DNA of 64,000 nucleotides from JALZUE01 sp051251725 (GTDB taxonomy: Bacteria; Pseudomonadota; Gammaproteobacteria; Enterobacterales; Alteromonadaceae): assembly GCA_051251725.1 (NCBI GenBank), contig JBPOFN010000011.1, positions 1 through 64,000 of the forward strand. The letters run 5' to 3'. Made by a program: the position numbers and the translations under genes. Below the pieces are notes generated by a model. That model was not told the DNA's origin. It did not search any database and saw only the letters and a list, made by a program, of their open reading frames with translations. Shown here one piece after another: positions 34,332-43,979 of this stretch. How positions within the stretch are numbered: the first letter of the stretch is position 1; each line of letters starts with the position of its first letter.

Positions 34332-36731
34332 ATGAAATTTAGTGAATCTTGGTTACGTGAGTGGGTAAATCCTGCAATTTCTTCTGATGAATTAACCCAT
34401 CAAATTACCATGGCTGGTCTTGAAGTTGACGGTGTCGAAGCTGTTGCCGGTGTCTTTAGCGGCGTTGTCGTTGGTGAAGTGGTTGAATGTGGACCACATC
34501 CTGATGCTGATAAATTACAAGTGACCAAAATTAATGTTGGCAATGCCGCCGAGGATGGCGAGTTAGTTGACATTGTTTGTGGCGCAAAAAACTGTCGTCA
34601 AGGTTTAAAAGTCGCGGTTGCTATGGTTGGCGCAGTCTTACCGGGCGATTTTAAAATTAAAAAAGCAAAATTACGTGGCCAGCCATCATTTGGTATGCTT
34701 TGTAGTGAGTCTGAGCTTGGATTAGCCGATAGCGCTGACGGTATTATTGAATTACCGCTTGATGCCCCCATTGGTACAAATATTCGTGAATATTTAACGT
34801 TAGACGACGTAACCATTGATGTTGATTTAACGGCCAACCGTGGTGATTGTTTAAGCATTAAAGGTTTAGCACGCGAAGTGGGCGTATTAAACTCACTTGC
34901 CGTTACTGAACCTGAAATTACTGCCGTTGCAGCGCAAATCGATGATAGCTTAACAATTAATATTCAAGCGGTAGAAGCTTGTCCGCGTTATCTTGGCCGA
35001 GTTATTAAAAACATTAATCTTGCGGCGCAAACACCGCTTTGGTTAGTTGAAAAACTGCGCCGCTGTGGTGTTCGTTCAATTGATCCTGTGGTTGATGTCA
35101 CCAACTATATTTTATTAGAACAAGGGCAGCCAATGCATGCCTTTGATTTAGCTAAATTAGACGGCGCTATTAATGTTCGTTTAGCCAATAAAGATGAAAA
35201 ACTCACTTTATTGGATGGCAATGAAGTGACATTAAACGAAAAAACGTTAGTTATTGCTGATGATAATAAAGCGTTAGCGATGGCGGGTATTTTCGGCGGC
35301 TTAGCAAGCGGCGTAACCTTAAATACTAAAGACATCTTTTTAGAATGTGCTTTTTTCTCACCTTTAGCTATTTTAGGCAAAGCGCGCCAGTACGGTTTAC
35401 ATACAGACTCGTCACATCGTTATGAGCGCGGTATTGACCCGACGTTACAATTTGATGCGATTGAACGAGCAACACAATTGTTAATCGATATTGTCGGTGG
35501 TCAACCAGGTCCTGTTATCGAAGCAGTCTCTAGTGAAAATATTCCTGCTGCTCGTCAAGTGAATTTACGCAGAGCAAAACTTGATCAGCGTATTGGTATT
35601 CATATTGAAGATGATAAAGTCACTGAAATTTTAACGCGCTTAGGATTAACTGTGGCGTTAAAAGACGATGTTTGGGCGGTATCAGTACCAGCTTATCGTT
35701 TTGATATTTCAGTTGAAGTTGATTTAATTGAAGAAGTTGCGCGTATTTTTGGCTACAACAATATTCCAAATGTTGCACCAGTGGCAAAATTAAACATGCG
35801 TCAACATAAAGAAAAATTGTTGCCGGTAGCAAAGTTACGTCAAACATTAGTGACGCGCGGCTATCAAGAAGCCATTACTTACAGTTTTGTTGACCCTAAA
35901 ATTCAAGCATTAATTCACCCTGATGCTGAAGTGATGACCTTACCGCATCCTATTTCTTCAGAAATGTCAGTAATGCGTTTAAGTTTATGGACCGGATTAT
36001 TACAATCTGTTGTTTATAATCAAAATCGTCAGCAAAGCCGTGTACGTTTATTTGAAACTGGTTTACGTTTTGTTCCTGATGCCGAGGCAGAAAATGGTGT
36101 TCGCCAAGATAACCTCATTGCCGGTGTTATCTCAGGTACTAATAATCAAGAGCATTGGAATTTAGCAAGCAATGCGGTTGATTTTTTCGACTTAAAAGGC
36201 GATGTTGAAGCGCTTCTAGCTCACACGGCTGATGTTAATGCTTTTGAATTTTCTAAAGCACAACTTCCAGTATTACATCCGGGCCAAACCGCTGCTATTC
36301 ACAAAAATGGCAAGTTAGTCGGTTATATTGGAACCTTACATCCTGAAATAGAAAGAAAATTAGGATTAAATGGCAGAACTGTCGTTTTTGAATTATTGTT
36401 AGATGAAGTAACAGAGCTTAAATTACCGTTAGCTACCGAGATCTCTAAGTTCCCAGCCAATCGACGTGACATTGCTGTGATAGTAAAAGAAGAAATCGAT
36501 GCAAAAAAAGTGTTACAACTTATTGAAAAGGTTGGCGGAAATAATTTAATTGATCTAAACTTGTTCGATGTATATACAGGTAAAGGTATTGACCCTGGCT
36601 TTAAGAGCTTAGCAATTGCATTAACATTGCAAGATAAGTCGAAAACTCTTGAAGAAAAAGACATCAATGATGTTGTTGAAACAGTTGTCGATACCCTCAA
36701 AAATGAACTAGATGCAGAATTGAGGAATTAA
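34332..36731 (+). CDS. pheT: Phenylalanyl-tRNA synthetase beta subunit
   Basis: A 799-residue subunit (E. coli 795). In order: tRNA-binding EMAP-like domain (about 40-150), B3/B4 editing domain, B5 domain, a catalytic-like fold (EEVARIFGYNNIP onward), and the C-terminal ferredoxin-fold anticodon-binding domain (FPANRRDIAVIV). It sits between pheS and ihfA, the conserved order. Confidence 0.98.
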   Translation: MKFSESWLREWVNPAISSDELTHQITMAGLEVDGVEAVAGVFSGVVVGEVVECGPHPDADKLQVTKINVGNAAEDGELVDIVCGAKNCRQGLKVAVAMVGAVLPGDFKIKKAKLRGQPSFGMLCSESELGLADSADGIIELPLDAPIGTNIREYLTLDDVTIDVDLTANRGDCLSIKGLAREVGVLNSLAVTEPEITAVAAQIDDSLTINIQAVEACPRYLGRVIKNINLAAQTPLWLVEKLRRCGVRSIDPVVDVTNYILLEQGQPMHAFDLAKLDGAINVRLANKDEKLTLLDGNEVTLNEKTLVIADDNKALAMAGIFGGLASGVTLNTKDIFLECAFFSPLAILGKARQYGLHTDSSHRYERGIDPTLQFDAIERATQLLIDIVGGQPGPVIEAVSSENIPAARQVNLRRAKLDQRIGIHIEDDKVTEILTRLGLTVALKDDVWAVSVPAYRFDISVEVDLIEEVARIFGYNNIPNVAPVAKLNMRQHKEKLLPVAKLRQTLVTRGYQEAITYSFVDPKIQALIHPDAEVMTLPHPISSEMSVMRLSLWTGLLQSVVYNQNRQQSRVRLFETGLRFVPDAEAENGVRQDNLIAGVISGTNNQEHWNLASNAVDFFDLKGDVEALLAHTADVNAFEFSKAQLPVLHPGQTAAIHKNGKLVGYIGTLHPEIERKLGLNGRTVVFELLLDEVTELKLPLATEISKFPANRRDIAVIVKEEIDAKKVLQLIEKVGGNNLIDLNLFDVYTGKGIDPGFKSLAIALTLQDKSKTLEEKDINDVVETVVDTLKNELDAELRN

Positions 36732-36734
36732 TCC

Positions 36735-37028
36735 ATGGCGTTAACGAAAGCAGAAGTAGCAGAACACTTATGTGAAAAAGTAGGGTTAAGCAAACGCGAC
36801 GCAAAAGATATGGTTGAAATATTTTTTGAAGAAATTCGTGAAATGCTTGAAGCGGGAGAGCAAGTTAAGCTTTCAGGTTTCGGCAATTTTGACCTACGTG
36901 AAAAAGCTGAACGACCGGGACGGAACCCAAAGACGGGCGAAGATATTCCAATTTCTGCACGTAAAGTTGTTACCTTTAGACCAGGGCAAAAATTAAAAAG
37001 CCGTGTTGAAGATGGTAACGAAGGCTAA
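36735..37028 (+). CDS. ihfA: Integration host factor alpha subunit
   Basis: DNA-bending protein of 97 residues (E. coli 99), partner of the IhfB encoded at 11939-12226. It starts MALTKAEVAEHLCEKVGLSKRD, with the beta-arm GRNPKTGEDIPI that inserts into the minor groove. It is 3 bp after pheT with GAGG before the ATG, so it is co-transcribed as in E. coli. Confidence 0.98.
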   Translation: MALTKAEVAEHLCEKVGLSKRDAKDMVEIFFEEIREMLEAGEQVKLSGFGNFDLREKAERPGRNPKTGEDIPISARKVVTFRPGQKLKSRVEDGNEG

Positions 37029-37066
37029 CGCAAAGATTGAGTTAACCTGTATTTAATTCATTTTAT

Positions 37067-37093
37067 AAGGCTGCAATCGCAGCCTTTTCTTTT
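37067..37093 (+). terminator. Rho-independent terminator of pheST-ihfA
   Basis: AAGGCTGC / GCAGCCTT stem with the tetraloop AATC, then TTCTTTT. Confidence 0.93.
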
Positions 37094-37127
37094 ATTAAGA
37101 CTTTAATAATTTTTTATTAAGAAATAT

Positions 37128-38912
37128 ATGCGCCAAAGTAATTATCCTGAACATGATGTGGCCAAAATAAACTGGCGTGTTATTAAACAAGTATTGCCTT
37201 ATTTATTTGAATTTAAGACCCGTGTGTCACTGGCTCTAGGCTGTTTAATTTTAACTAAACTCGCTAGTGTTTATTTACCTTTTATTCTAAAAGACCTTGT
37301 CGATACGTTAGATAATGGCAAAGCCGATGCTTTAGTGCTTGTACCGTTTGCCCTTGTCGCAGCCTACGGTTTGGTACGTTTAGGGATAGTGTTGTTTGCT
37401 GAAATTCGCGATACCTTATTTGGTAAGGTTACTGAGCGGGCAATTCGGCGGATCGGCTTAAAAGTGTTTCAACATTTACATCAATTGGAACTGGCATTTC
37501 ATCTTGAAAGGCAGACCGGGGGCTTATCGCGCGATATTGATCGCGGAAATTCTGGCATTAGTTTTTTAATGCGCTTTATGATTTTTAATATTGTGCCGAC
37601 ACTTTTTGAAATCAGCCTAGTGATTGGTATTTTATTTTATAATTATGGGATCGGCTTTGCGCTTATCACATTAATTGCCATTGTGAGTTATGTGGCTTAT
37701 TCAATTTATGCGACGGAATGGCGCACCGGTTATATTCGCGCGGCCAATAAAGCTGACTCATCTTCTAATACGCGTGCTATCGATAGTTTATTAAATTATG
37801 AAACCGTTAAATATTTCACCAACGAAGCTTATGAAGCTAAGGCGTATGATCAGCAGCTCGCCACTTGGGAGCAGGCAAAAGCTAAAAATCGGTTATCATT
37901 ATTTGCCTTAAATGGTGGGCAAGCCATTATTGTTTCACTTTCGATGACCGCAATGCTCGGCTTAGCGGCTTATCAAGTAAGCCATCAGCAAATGACCTTA
38001 GGGGATTTTGTCTTGATCAATGCTTTTATGATGCAATTATTTTTACCGCTTAACTTTCTAGGGTTTGTTTATCGCGAGATTAAAGGCTCGCTTGCTAATA
38101 TTGAAAATATGTTTGCGCTGCTCAATCGTAAACCTAAAATTCAAGATGGTGTTAATGCCAAGCCACTGATTATTTCTAAGGCGGCGATTGAATTTTCTCA
38201 TGTTAATTTTCAATATCAAACAGGACGAACTATTTTAGACAATATTAGCTTTAGCGTTAACTCAGGTACTAAAGTTGCGATAGTTGGTGAAAGCGGCTCA
38301 GGAAAATCCACCATCATCAAATTGTTGTTTCGTTTTTATGATGTTAATGAAGGCGCTATTACTATTGATCAACAAAATATCAATGATGTGACTCAGCACA
38401 GCGTCAGAGAAAACATTGGTATTGTGCCGCAAGATACTGTGTTATTTAACGATAGCTTATTTGAAAATGTCCGTTATGGTAAACCTGACGCCAGTGATGA
38501 CCAAGTCTTTAACGCTATTAAATTAGCACATTTAGCTGAGCTAATTGAACAGTTACCCGAGAAAGAGCATACGGTAGTTGGCGAGCGCGGGTTAAAACTT
38601 TCCGGCGGGGAAAAACAGCGTGTTGCTATTGCGCGTACCATTTTAAAAGACCCACATATTTTAGTTTTTGACGAAGCGACCTCATCACTTGACAGCCACT
38701 CAGAAAAAGCAATATTAAATGCCATTGATGAAGTCGCGAAAAATAGAACCACCATAGTGATTGCTCATCGATTATCAACCGTGGTAAATGCCGATAATAT
38801 TATCGTGATGGGAAAAGGAAAAATTATCGAGCAGGGCTCACATCAAGTGTTATTGGCAAAACAAGGCCGCTATGCTGCGATGTGGCAATTACAACAACAG
38901 GAATTAAAGTAA
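37128..38912 (+). CDS. ABC exporter, ATM1/HMT1-type permease-ATPase
   Basis: A 594-residue half-transporter. The six-helix membrane domain (about 25-320) includes the exporter motif NYETVKYFTNEAYEAKAYD, characteristic of the mitochondrial ATM1 / heavy-metal-tolerance group. The ATPase domain has Walker A GESGSGKST, signature LSGGEKQRVAIAR, Walker B ILVFDEATSSLDS and the switch IVIAHRLSTV. Relatives export glutathione-linked or metal conjugates; the substrate here is unknown. Its stop overlaps the start of the next gene. Confidence 0.9.
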   Translation: MRQSNYPEHDVAKINWRVIKQVLPYLFEFKTRVSLALGCLILTKLASVYLPFILKDLVDTLDNGKADALVLVPFALVAAYGLVRLGIVLFAEIRDTLFGKVTERAIRRIGLKVFQHLHQLELAFHLERQTGGLSRDIDRGNSGISFLMRFMIFNIVPTLFEISLVIGILFYNYGIGFALITLIAIVSYVAYSIYATEWRTGYIRAANKADSSSNTRAIDSLLNYETVKYFTNEAYEAKAYDQQLATWEQAKAKNRLSLFALNGGQAIIVSLSMTAMLGLAAYQVSHQQMTLGDFVLINAFMMQLFLPLNFLGFVYREIKGSLANIENMFALLNRKPKIQDGVNAKPLIISKAAIEFSHVNFQYQTGRTILDNISFSVNSGTKVAIVGESGSGKSTIIKLLFRFYDVNEGAITIDQQNINDVTQHSVRENIGIVPQDTVLFNDSLFENVRYGKPDASDDQVFNAIKLAHLAELIEQLPEKEHTVVGERGLKLSGGEKQRVAIARTILKDPHILVFDEATSSLDSHSEKAILNAIDEVAKNRTTIVIAHRLSTVVNADNIIVMGKGKIIEQGSHQVLLAKQGRYAAMWQLQQQELK

Positions 38913-39469
38913 TGAAATTATTAGACGAAAATATTGTTATTAAACAAACAAAACAATGGCTTAATGATATTATTATTGAGTTAAACTTTTGCCCATTTGC
39001 AAAAAAAGAGTTTATTAATAATACCATTCATTATTTTGTCAGTGATGAAAGACAAATTGATAAAACCTTAGATTTAATGATCAAACAGGTTGAGTTTTTA
39101 GTTAATAATCCTTCTATAGAAACCGCATTAATTATTTTTAACCAAGGTTATAGTGACTTTGAGCAATATCTTGATCTACTGGATTTTTCAAATCAATTAC
39201 TGAGTGATTGTGGCTATGAAGGGCAATTTCAAATTGCCAGTTTTCATCCTGAATATTGTTTTGAAGGAGAAGCGCCCGAGGATGCGGCTAATTTTACTAA
39301 CCGATCACCATATCCGATGTTGCATTTGTTACGTGAAGTGAGCTTAGAAAAAGTATTAGCCATTTATCCATCACCTGAAGCCATCCCTGAAAATAATATT
39401 GAGCTTGCTCGTAGCAAAGGCAGTGACTTTTTTATTCAAGCATTAAAAAATATTCATCAACTGAAATAA
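38912..39469 (+). CDS. DUF1415 family protein
   Basis: A 185-residue soluble protein of unknown function. The family pattern LNFCPFAKKEF is near residues 21-31, and FHPEYCFEGEAPEDAANFTNRSPYPMLHLLRE is the conserved core (two Cys, two His). Its ATG shares one base with the ABC exporter stop (TAATG), so the two are translationally coupled. The cysteines could relate to a thiol or metal role, but that is a guess. Confidence 0.85.
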   Translation: MKLLDENIVIKQTKQWLNDIIIELNFCPFAKKEFINNTIHYFVSDERQIDKTLDLMIKQVEFLVNNPSIETALIIFNQGYSDFEQYLDLLDFSNQLLSDCGYEGQFQIASFHPEYCFEGEAPEDAANFTNRSPYPMLHLLREVSLEKVLAIYPSPEAIPENNIELARSKGSDFFIQALKNIHQLK

Positions 39470-39475
39470 TTATCA

Positions 39476-40117
39476 GTGGTGAATTCAATCAGTTATTGGC
39501 AGGAGTTTTTATTGGTCGCGGTGCTACATTTTTTTGCAGTCGCTAGCCCAGGCCCTGATTTCAGCTATATTTTAAAACAAACCATTAACCATGGCCGTAA
39601 AATCGCATTATATGCCAGCGGCGGGATCGCATTGGGCATCCTATTTCATGTGACTTTATCGTTATTAGGTCTTGGCGTTATTATTCAATCATCGGCGATA
39701 GTTTTTACTGCTTTAAAGCTATTCGCTATTGGTTATTTTCTTTATGTTGGCGTTAAATCGCTAACGTCAAAGGCCGTGACTAAGCGCGAAGTATTAAGCG
39801 CCAAGCAATCAACTACTTCTGTCTGGCAAGCTTTTGCGACTGGCTTTTTAATAAATGGCCTTAATGTCAAAGCGACGCTATTTTTTATTAGTTTATTTAC
39901 TATGATGATTTCAATTGAAACCCCTTTAATGGTTAAAGGTTTTTACGGCATTTATTTAGCTGTAGCGACTTGGTTTTGGTTTAGCTTATTGTCGTTTATT
40001 TTAACAATCACCGCGGTGCGTAATAAACTAGCTACTTATGGTTTTTGGTTAGAGCGAATATTAGGAGTCAGCTTAATCTTTGTCGCGATAAACATTGCTT
40101 TATTCGGTCTTAATTAA
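39476..40117 (+). CDS. LysE/RhtB-family exporter
   Basis: A 213-residue inner-membrane protein with about six hydrophobic helices. The family signature ASPGPDFSYILKQTINHGRKIALYASGGIALG follows the first helix, and NGLNVKATLFFISLF is also typical. Members export amino acids such as homoserine, threonine or lysine; the substrate is unknown. It starts with GTG 6 bp after the DUF1415 gene (two GTG codons in a row, so the exact start is uncertain). Confidence 0.87.
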   Translation: MVNSISYWQEFLLVAVLHFFAVASPGPDFSYILKQTINHGRKIALYASGGIALGILFHVTLSLLGLGVIIQSSAIVFTALKLFAIGYFLYVGVKSLTSKAVTKREVLSAKQSTTSVWQAFATGFLINGLNVKATLFFISLFTMMISIETPLMVKGFYGIYLAVATWFWFSLLSFILTITAVRNKLATYGFWLERILGVSLIFVAINIALFGLN

Positions 40118-40144
40118 TGAAAGCTGTGTTTAATATACGTTATA

Positions 40145-40957
40145 ATGCGTTTTTTCGGTTATTTAGGTTGCAGTGTGGACAAAGAAACAATTTTCAAAGT
40201 AGGTGGTGATCTCGAGTCGGCTTTAAAAGGCGAGTATCAATTAGCGCCAAAAGCCATATTAAAAGAGGCTTGGTTACATACCCAAGCAAGCCGGAAAGTT
40301 CTTAACCTTGCTTTATTAACCACTTTGTTAATTGGTTTATTAATTACGTTATTTGTCAGTCAGTTTTTTGGTGGCATTGAAGTAACTTATCAAAACCAAG
40401 AAGCACAATTATTAATTAACATTGTTATCACTATTTGCTTAGCGCCATTAATCGCTAGCCTTGAAATGATGGGGGTACTTGGCTCGGTTGGTTTAAAAAC
40501 CGATGCTAAATTTTTATTCAGCTCAATTAAGAAATTAAGCGCATTGGCGTTATGCTCGCTGCTCACAATGTTTATTGTCTCGCTGGGTATTCAGCTATTG
40601 GTCTTACCTGGTTTGTACTTGTTAGTCGCTTTAAGCTTAACCCTGCCTTTGATCGTGTCAAAAGGTTTATCGCCAATTAAAGCCATCGTGGTTTCTATTC
40701 AAGCCACACGCTTTCAATGGTTAAAAATATTTATCGTTTATTTTGCGTTATTTATCGTGCTGCTGATCACCATTATTCCTTTGGTTTTATTGTTGAATTC
40801 ATCAGCGGCGATAGTAGGCGTTATTTTCTTTTTGTTTGTAATGAGTTATTTAGCGCCAATGTTCTATTATACCAAGGGCATCTTATATCGCGAAATATTT
40901 GGCTTAGAACTAGCAAAGTTAGCGGATGCCACAAGCAATAGTACTTTTTCAGCGTAA
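40145..40957 (+). CDS. Unknown six-helix membrane protein
   Basis: A 270-residue protein that I do not recognise. A polar N-terminal segment of about 55 residues is followed by roughly six hydrophobic helices (near 57-78, 94-116, 136-157, 158-176, 193-220, 222-244). It loosely recalls YciC/GPDPase-membrane-domain proteins. ATG 40145 lacks a ribosome site; an in-frame GTG at 40175 (start of DKETIFKVGG) has AGGTTG before it and may be the true start. It is 8 bp before the Bax-like gene, so they form one transcript. Confidence 0.75.
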   Translation: MRFFGYLGCSVDKETIFKVGGDLESALKGEYQLAPKAILKEAWLHTQASRKVLNLALLTTLLIGLLITLFVSQFFGGIEVTYQNQEAQLLINIVITICLAPLIASLEMMGVLGSVGLKTDAKFLFSSIKKLSALALCSLLTMFIVSLGIQLLVLPGLYLLVALSLTLPLIVSKGLSPIKAIVVSIQATRFQWLKIFIVYFALFIVLLITIIPLVLLLNSSAAIVGVIFFLFVMSYLAPMFYYTKGILYREIFGLELAKLADATSNSTFSA

Positions 40958-40965
40958 GGATACCA

Positions 40966-41799
40966 ATGAAGTTACTTTTAAAATTATTGTTAATAATCGG
41001 CAGCGTGATCATCATCATTGCGCCTTTTACTTTTTTAAAACCGTCACAAAAACCGGTTACCGTTGAGCGTGATGAAAAAGTGCCTAAACCAATAAAAGTA
41101 ATAAAAAAACCGGAAAAACCACTACATAACATCGCTTTACCACAATTTAGTAAGATCAAAGATATTCGTCAAAAAAAGCGCGCTTTTTTTGAATTTCTTA
41201 AACCCGCTATTATTCAAGCGAATAATAAATTATTAACTACTCGCGCAGCTATACAAGCAATGAAAGAGCAGTTAACGGCCGGTGAAAATATTTCAAAAAC
41301 TGACAGTCAGCTTTTGTTGTCATTGCAAAAAAAATATCGCATTAAAGGTCATTTACAACCTAAACAACAAGTGGAAGCGCTATTAAGACGGATTGATATC
41401 GTGCCGGTGGAATTAGTCTTAGTACAGGCGGCAAATGAGTCAGCATGGGGCACCTCACGCTTCGCTAAAATTGGTTTGAACTTTTTTGGTTTGTGGTGTT
41501 ATAAAAAAGGCTGCGGTATGGTGCCTAATTCAAGAGATGCTGGTTTAAAACATGAGGTCGCTGCGTTTGAAACTATCGATTTTGCGGTCGAGCGTTATTT
41601 ATATAACATTAATTCAAATAATGCTTATCGCGTTTTTAGAGCTATCAGACAGCAACTGAGAAGCTACTCAGAGCCTTTACACCCTGAAATACTAGCAACG
41701 GGGTTATTACCTTATTCAGAGCGCGGGGTTGATTATGTCGTTGATATCATCGATATGTTAAAACACAACGCGAGTTATATCAGTGTTAGTGAAGACTAA
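40966..41799 (+). CDS. Bax-like glucosaminidase-domain protein
   Basis: A 277-residue protein with an N-terminal membrane anchor (about 3-22) and a Lys/Pro-rich linker (25-52). The C-terminal lysozyme-like (FlgJ/LytD, COG2992) domain has VLVQAANESAWGTSRFA (catalytic Glu), GLNFFGLWCYKKGCG and YLYNINSNNAYRVFRAIR. It would act on peptidoglycan from the periplasmic face; E. coli Bax is the closest well-known family member. Two hairpins follow it. Confidence 0.85.
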   Translation: MKLLLKLLLIIGSVIIIIAPFTFLKPSQKPVTVERDEKVPKPIKVIKKPEKPLHNIALPQFSKIKDIRQKKRAFFEFLKPAIIQANNKLLTTRAAIQAMKEQLTAGENISKTDSQLLLSLQKKYRIKGHLQPKQQVEALLRRIDIVPVELVLVQAANESAWGTSRFAKIGLNFFGLWCYKKGCGMVPNSRDAGLKHEVAAFETIDFAVERYLYNINSNNAYRVFRAIRQQLRSYSEPLHPEILATGLLPYSERGVDYVVDIIDMLKHNASYISVSED

Positions 41800-41901
41800 G
41801 CTTATTTCTGCGGCTAAATAGTGCCTGATAAATAAGCTCAGCTAATTATGCGGGTTATTTAATTAACGGCTTGAACTTACCTGTGTGATAGCCAAGCCGT
41901 T
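41799..41901. terminator. Two hairpins between the convergent Bax-like gene and ttcA
   Basis: AGCTTATTT / AAATAAGCT (41799-41838) overlaps the end of the Bax-like gene and could end it. AACGGCTTG / CAAGCCGTT (41865-41901) lies just after ttcA on the other strand. Both have perfect 9-bp arms but long loops (22 and 19 bases), so they are moderate terminator candidates. Confidence 0.5.
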
Positions 41902-41918
41902 GTGATAATTGACTAAGA

Positions 41919-42854
41919 TTAACTAAGATTAAGAATATTTAATCCGTCGCTTTGACGGTGCTCATTGCTCTGAACTACCGGCGCTTTAAACAATTCATGA
42001 TCAAAAGCGGTATCTCCACCGTTAACTATTTCAGAATTAGAGTCTATTGCTTTAAAATCAAATAATTCGCCATCACACATATGCGACGGGACAATATTCT
42101 TCATTGAGGTGAAAATAGACTCGATACGACCAGGAAATTGCTCATGCCAAGTATTGAGCATGTGCTTGATATTTTGGCGTTGCATATTGGGTTGAGAGCC
42201 ACACAGGTTACAAGGAATAATTGGGAAGTTTTTTAATTTAGCATAAAGAATAAGATCACTTTCTTTGACAAAGGCTAGTGGCCTAATCACAACATGTTCA
42301 CCATTGTCAGAAACTAGCTTGGCCGGCATGGCTTTTATTTTACCGCCATAAAACATATTCAGCATTAATGTTTCAATCATATCATCGCGATGATGGCCTA
42401 AGGCTATTTTAGTCGCCTTTAATTCTTTACCCGCTTTATACAAAATAGCGCGGCGCAGACGCGAGCATAAACTACAGGTGGTTTTACCTTCAGGCGTTTT
42501 ATCTTTAACAATGGCGTAAGTGTCTTCTTCCACAATTTTATATTCAACGCCAAGTCCGGATAAATATTCAGGCAAAATATGCTCTGGAAAGCCAGGTTGT
42601 TTCTGGTCGAGATTAACCGCGACTATATCAAAGTTGATTGGCGCTAAACGCTTTAAAATCATAAGGATGGAGAGTAACGCATAACTATCTTTACCGCCAG
42701 ATAAACACACCATAATACGATCGCCGTCTTCAATCATATTATATTCGGCAATGGCTTTACCTACTTGGCTTCTTAATCTTTTTTCTAATTTTTGCAGCTG
42801 GGTAGACTCGGTATTTGCTCTTACTTTTGCTAACGGTTGCGCTTGCTCAGACAT
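41919..42854 (-). CDS. ttcA: tRNA 2-thiocytidine(32) synthetase TtcA
   Basis: Thiolates C32 of certain tRNAs using an iron-sulfur cluster. It has 311 residues. The PP-loop ATP pyrophosphatase motif is CLSGGKDSYALLSIL, and the paired CxxC motifs are CSLCSRLRR and CNLCGSQPN, which bind the cluster. It neighbours uspE, as in many gammaproteobacteria. Confidence 0.97.
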   Translation of the reverse strand: MSEQAQPLAKVRANTESTQLQKLEKRLRSQVGKAIAEYNMIEDGDRIMVCLSGGKDSYALLSILMILKRLAPINFDIVAVNLDQKQPGFPEHILPEYLSGLGVEYKIVEEDTYAIVKDKTPEGKTTCSLCSRLRRAILYKAGKELKATKIALGHHRDDMIETLMLNMFYGGKIKAMPAKLVSDNGEHVVIRPLAFVKESDLILYAKLKNFPIIPCNLCGSQPNMQRQNIKHMLNTWHEQFPGRIESIFTSMKNIVPSHMCDGELFDFKAIDSNSEIVNGGDTAFDHELFKAPVVQSNEHRQSDGLNILNLS

Positions 42855-42935
42855 ATCGACACCTTAAATTAATTCGGCGCGGATTATACCCGAACTTGTG
42901 GTTTTCACCAATAAGTTGATCGAGTGCGGTTAAAA

Positions 42936-43877
42936 TTATCGCTCTAAAGGTGAAATATAACCATCAGGTTTCAGCGCTAATAAATCACAATTAAGTCGAT
43001 CGATAACATGCTCGGCGGTATTACCAATTAAAGCCGCTGAAATTCCCGTTCTGCCAACGGTGCCTAAAATGACCAATTCACAATCTAGTTCTTGTGCCAT
43101 TTCTTCAATAACATCTTCGGGTAAACCTTCTTTAACATGGGTGTTATTAATATCGAAGTTGAATTCAGCGACATGCTTTTCCATAGCCTCGGTATGGTGA
43201 TCTTTCATAGTCTCGTTATATTCAGCAGAGTTAAATTCTGGGATCTCAATTGCAATGTTAACGGGCGTGCCAGGGTAGGAATTGACTAAATGGGCATTAC
43301 CGTCCACCAGCTTAGCAAGGTGAATTGCTTCTTCGGTAATTTTTTTATTTAATGAGGAATATTCATCGTCGAAATTGCCAACATTAACCGCAGCAACAAT
43401 ATTACCGCCTTTAGGCCATAAATGATCTTTAACTAATAAGACTGGGCAAGGGCATTTACGCAAGATATGCCAATCGGTTGGGGTAAAGATAACTGACTTT
43501 AATTTATCGTGCAGATGTGTACTTTTAACCACCAGATCAAAACCATGTTGCAGAACTTGTTCTATGATCGCTTCAAAAGGACGGTTGTGCCATACCACTT
43601 TAGTGGTGATTGATACTGTATGATTTAGGTCATTATCTTCAGGCAGGGTGATCAGCTCTTTTAGCCACTCTTGTCGGCTTTTAACCACTGACTCACGCAT
43701 AGACTCGCGCTCTTGTGATGACAACATGGTGGTCATTTCGTATGAGAAGTCAAAAATAGGCAAAAAGGCAGTAATTTTAGCTTCGGTTTTTTTAGCTAAT
43801 TCAATGGCGCGGTTCAACGCTTTTTGTTCTGAATTGTTTGCGTCAATTATCACTAAGATATTTTGATATTTTTCCAT
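42936..43877 (-). CDS. uspE: Universal stress protein E
   Basis: A 313-residue protein made of two tandem Usp domains (about 1-150 and 155-305). The second ends with the ATP-site-like GTVGRTGISAALIGNTAEHVI. UspE is linked to stress survival and motility in E. coli. In E. coli and Shewanella fnr/etrA lies next to it; here the neighbour is safE and only 102 bp separate them. Confidence 0.93.
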   Translation of the reverse strand: MEKYQNILVIIDANNSEQKALNRAIELAKKTEAKITAFLPIFDFSYEMTTMLSSQERESMRESVVKSRQEWLKELITLPEDNDLNHTVSITTKVVWHNRPFEAIIEQVLQHGFDLVVKSTHLHDKLKSVIFTPTDWHILRKCPCPVLLVKDHLWPKGGNIVAAVNVGNFDDEYSSLNKKITEEAIHLAKLVDGNAHLVNSYPGTPVNIAIEIPEFNSAEYNETMKDHHTEAMEKHVAEFNFDINNTHVKEGLPEDVIEEMAQELDCELVILGTVGRTGISAALIGNTAEHVIDRLNCDLLALKPDGYISPLER

Positions 43878-43979
43878 TATAGCCTCACTAACAAAGAATA
43901 TAAGCGGATCTTATTTATCTATTATCCTAGTCTACAAATCTATTTTATTCGAACATTTACTTAGCAATATTAATAAGTA

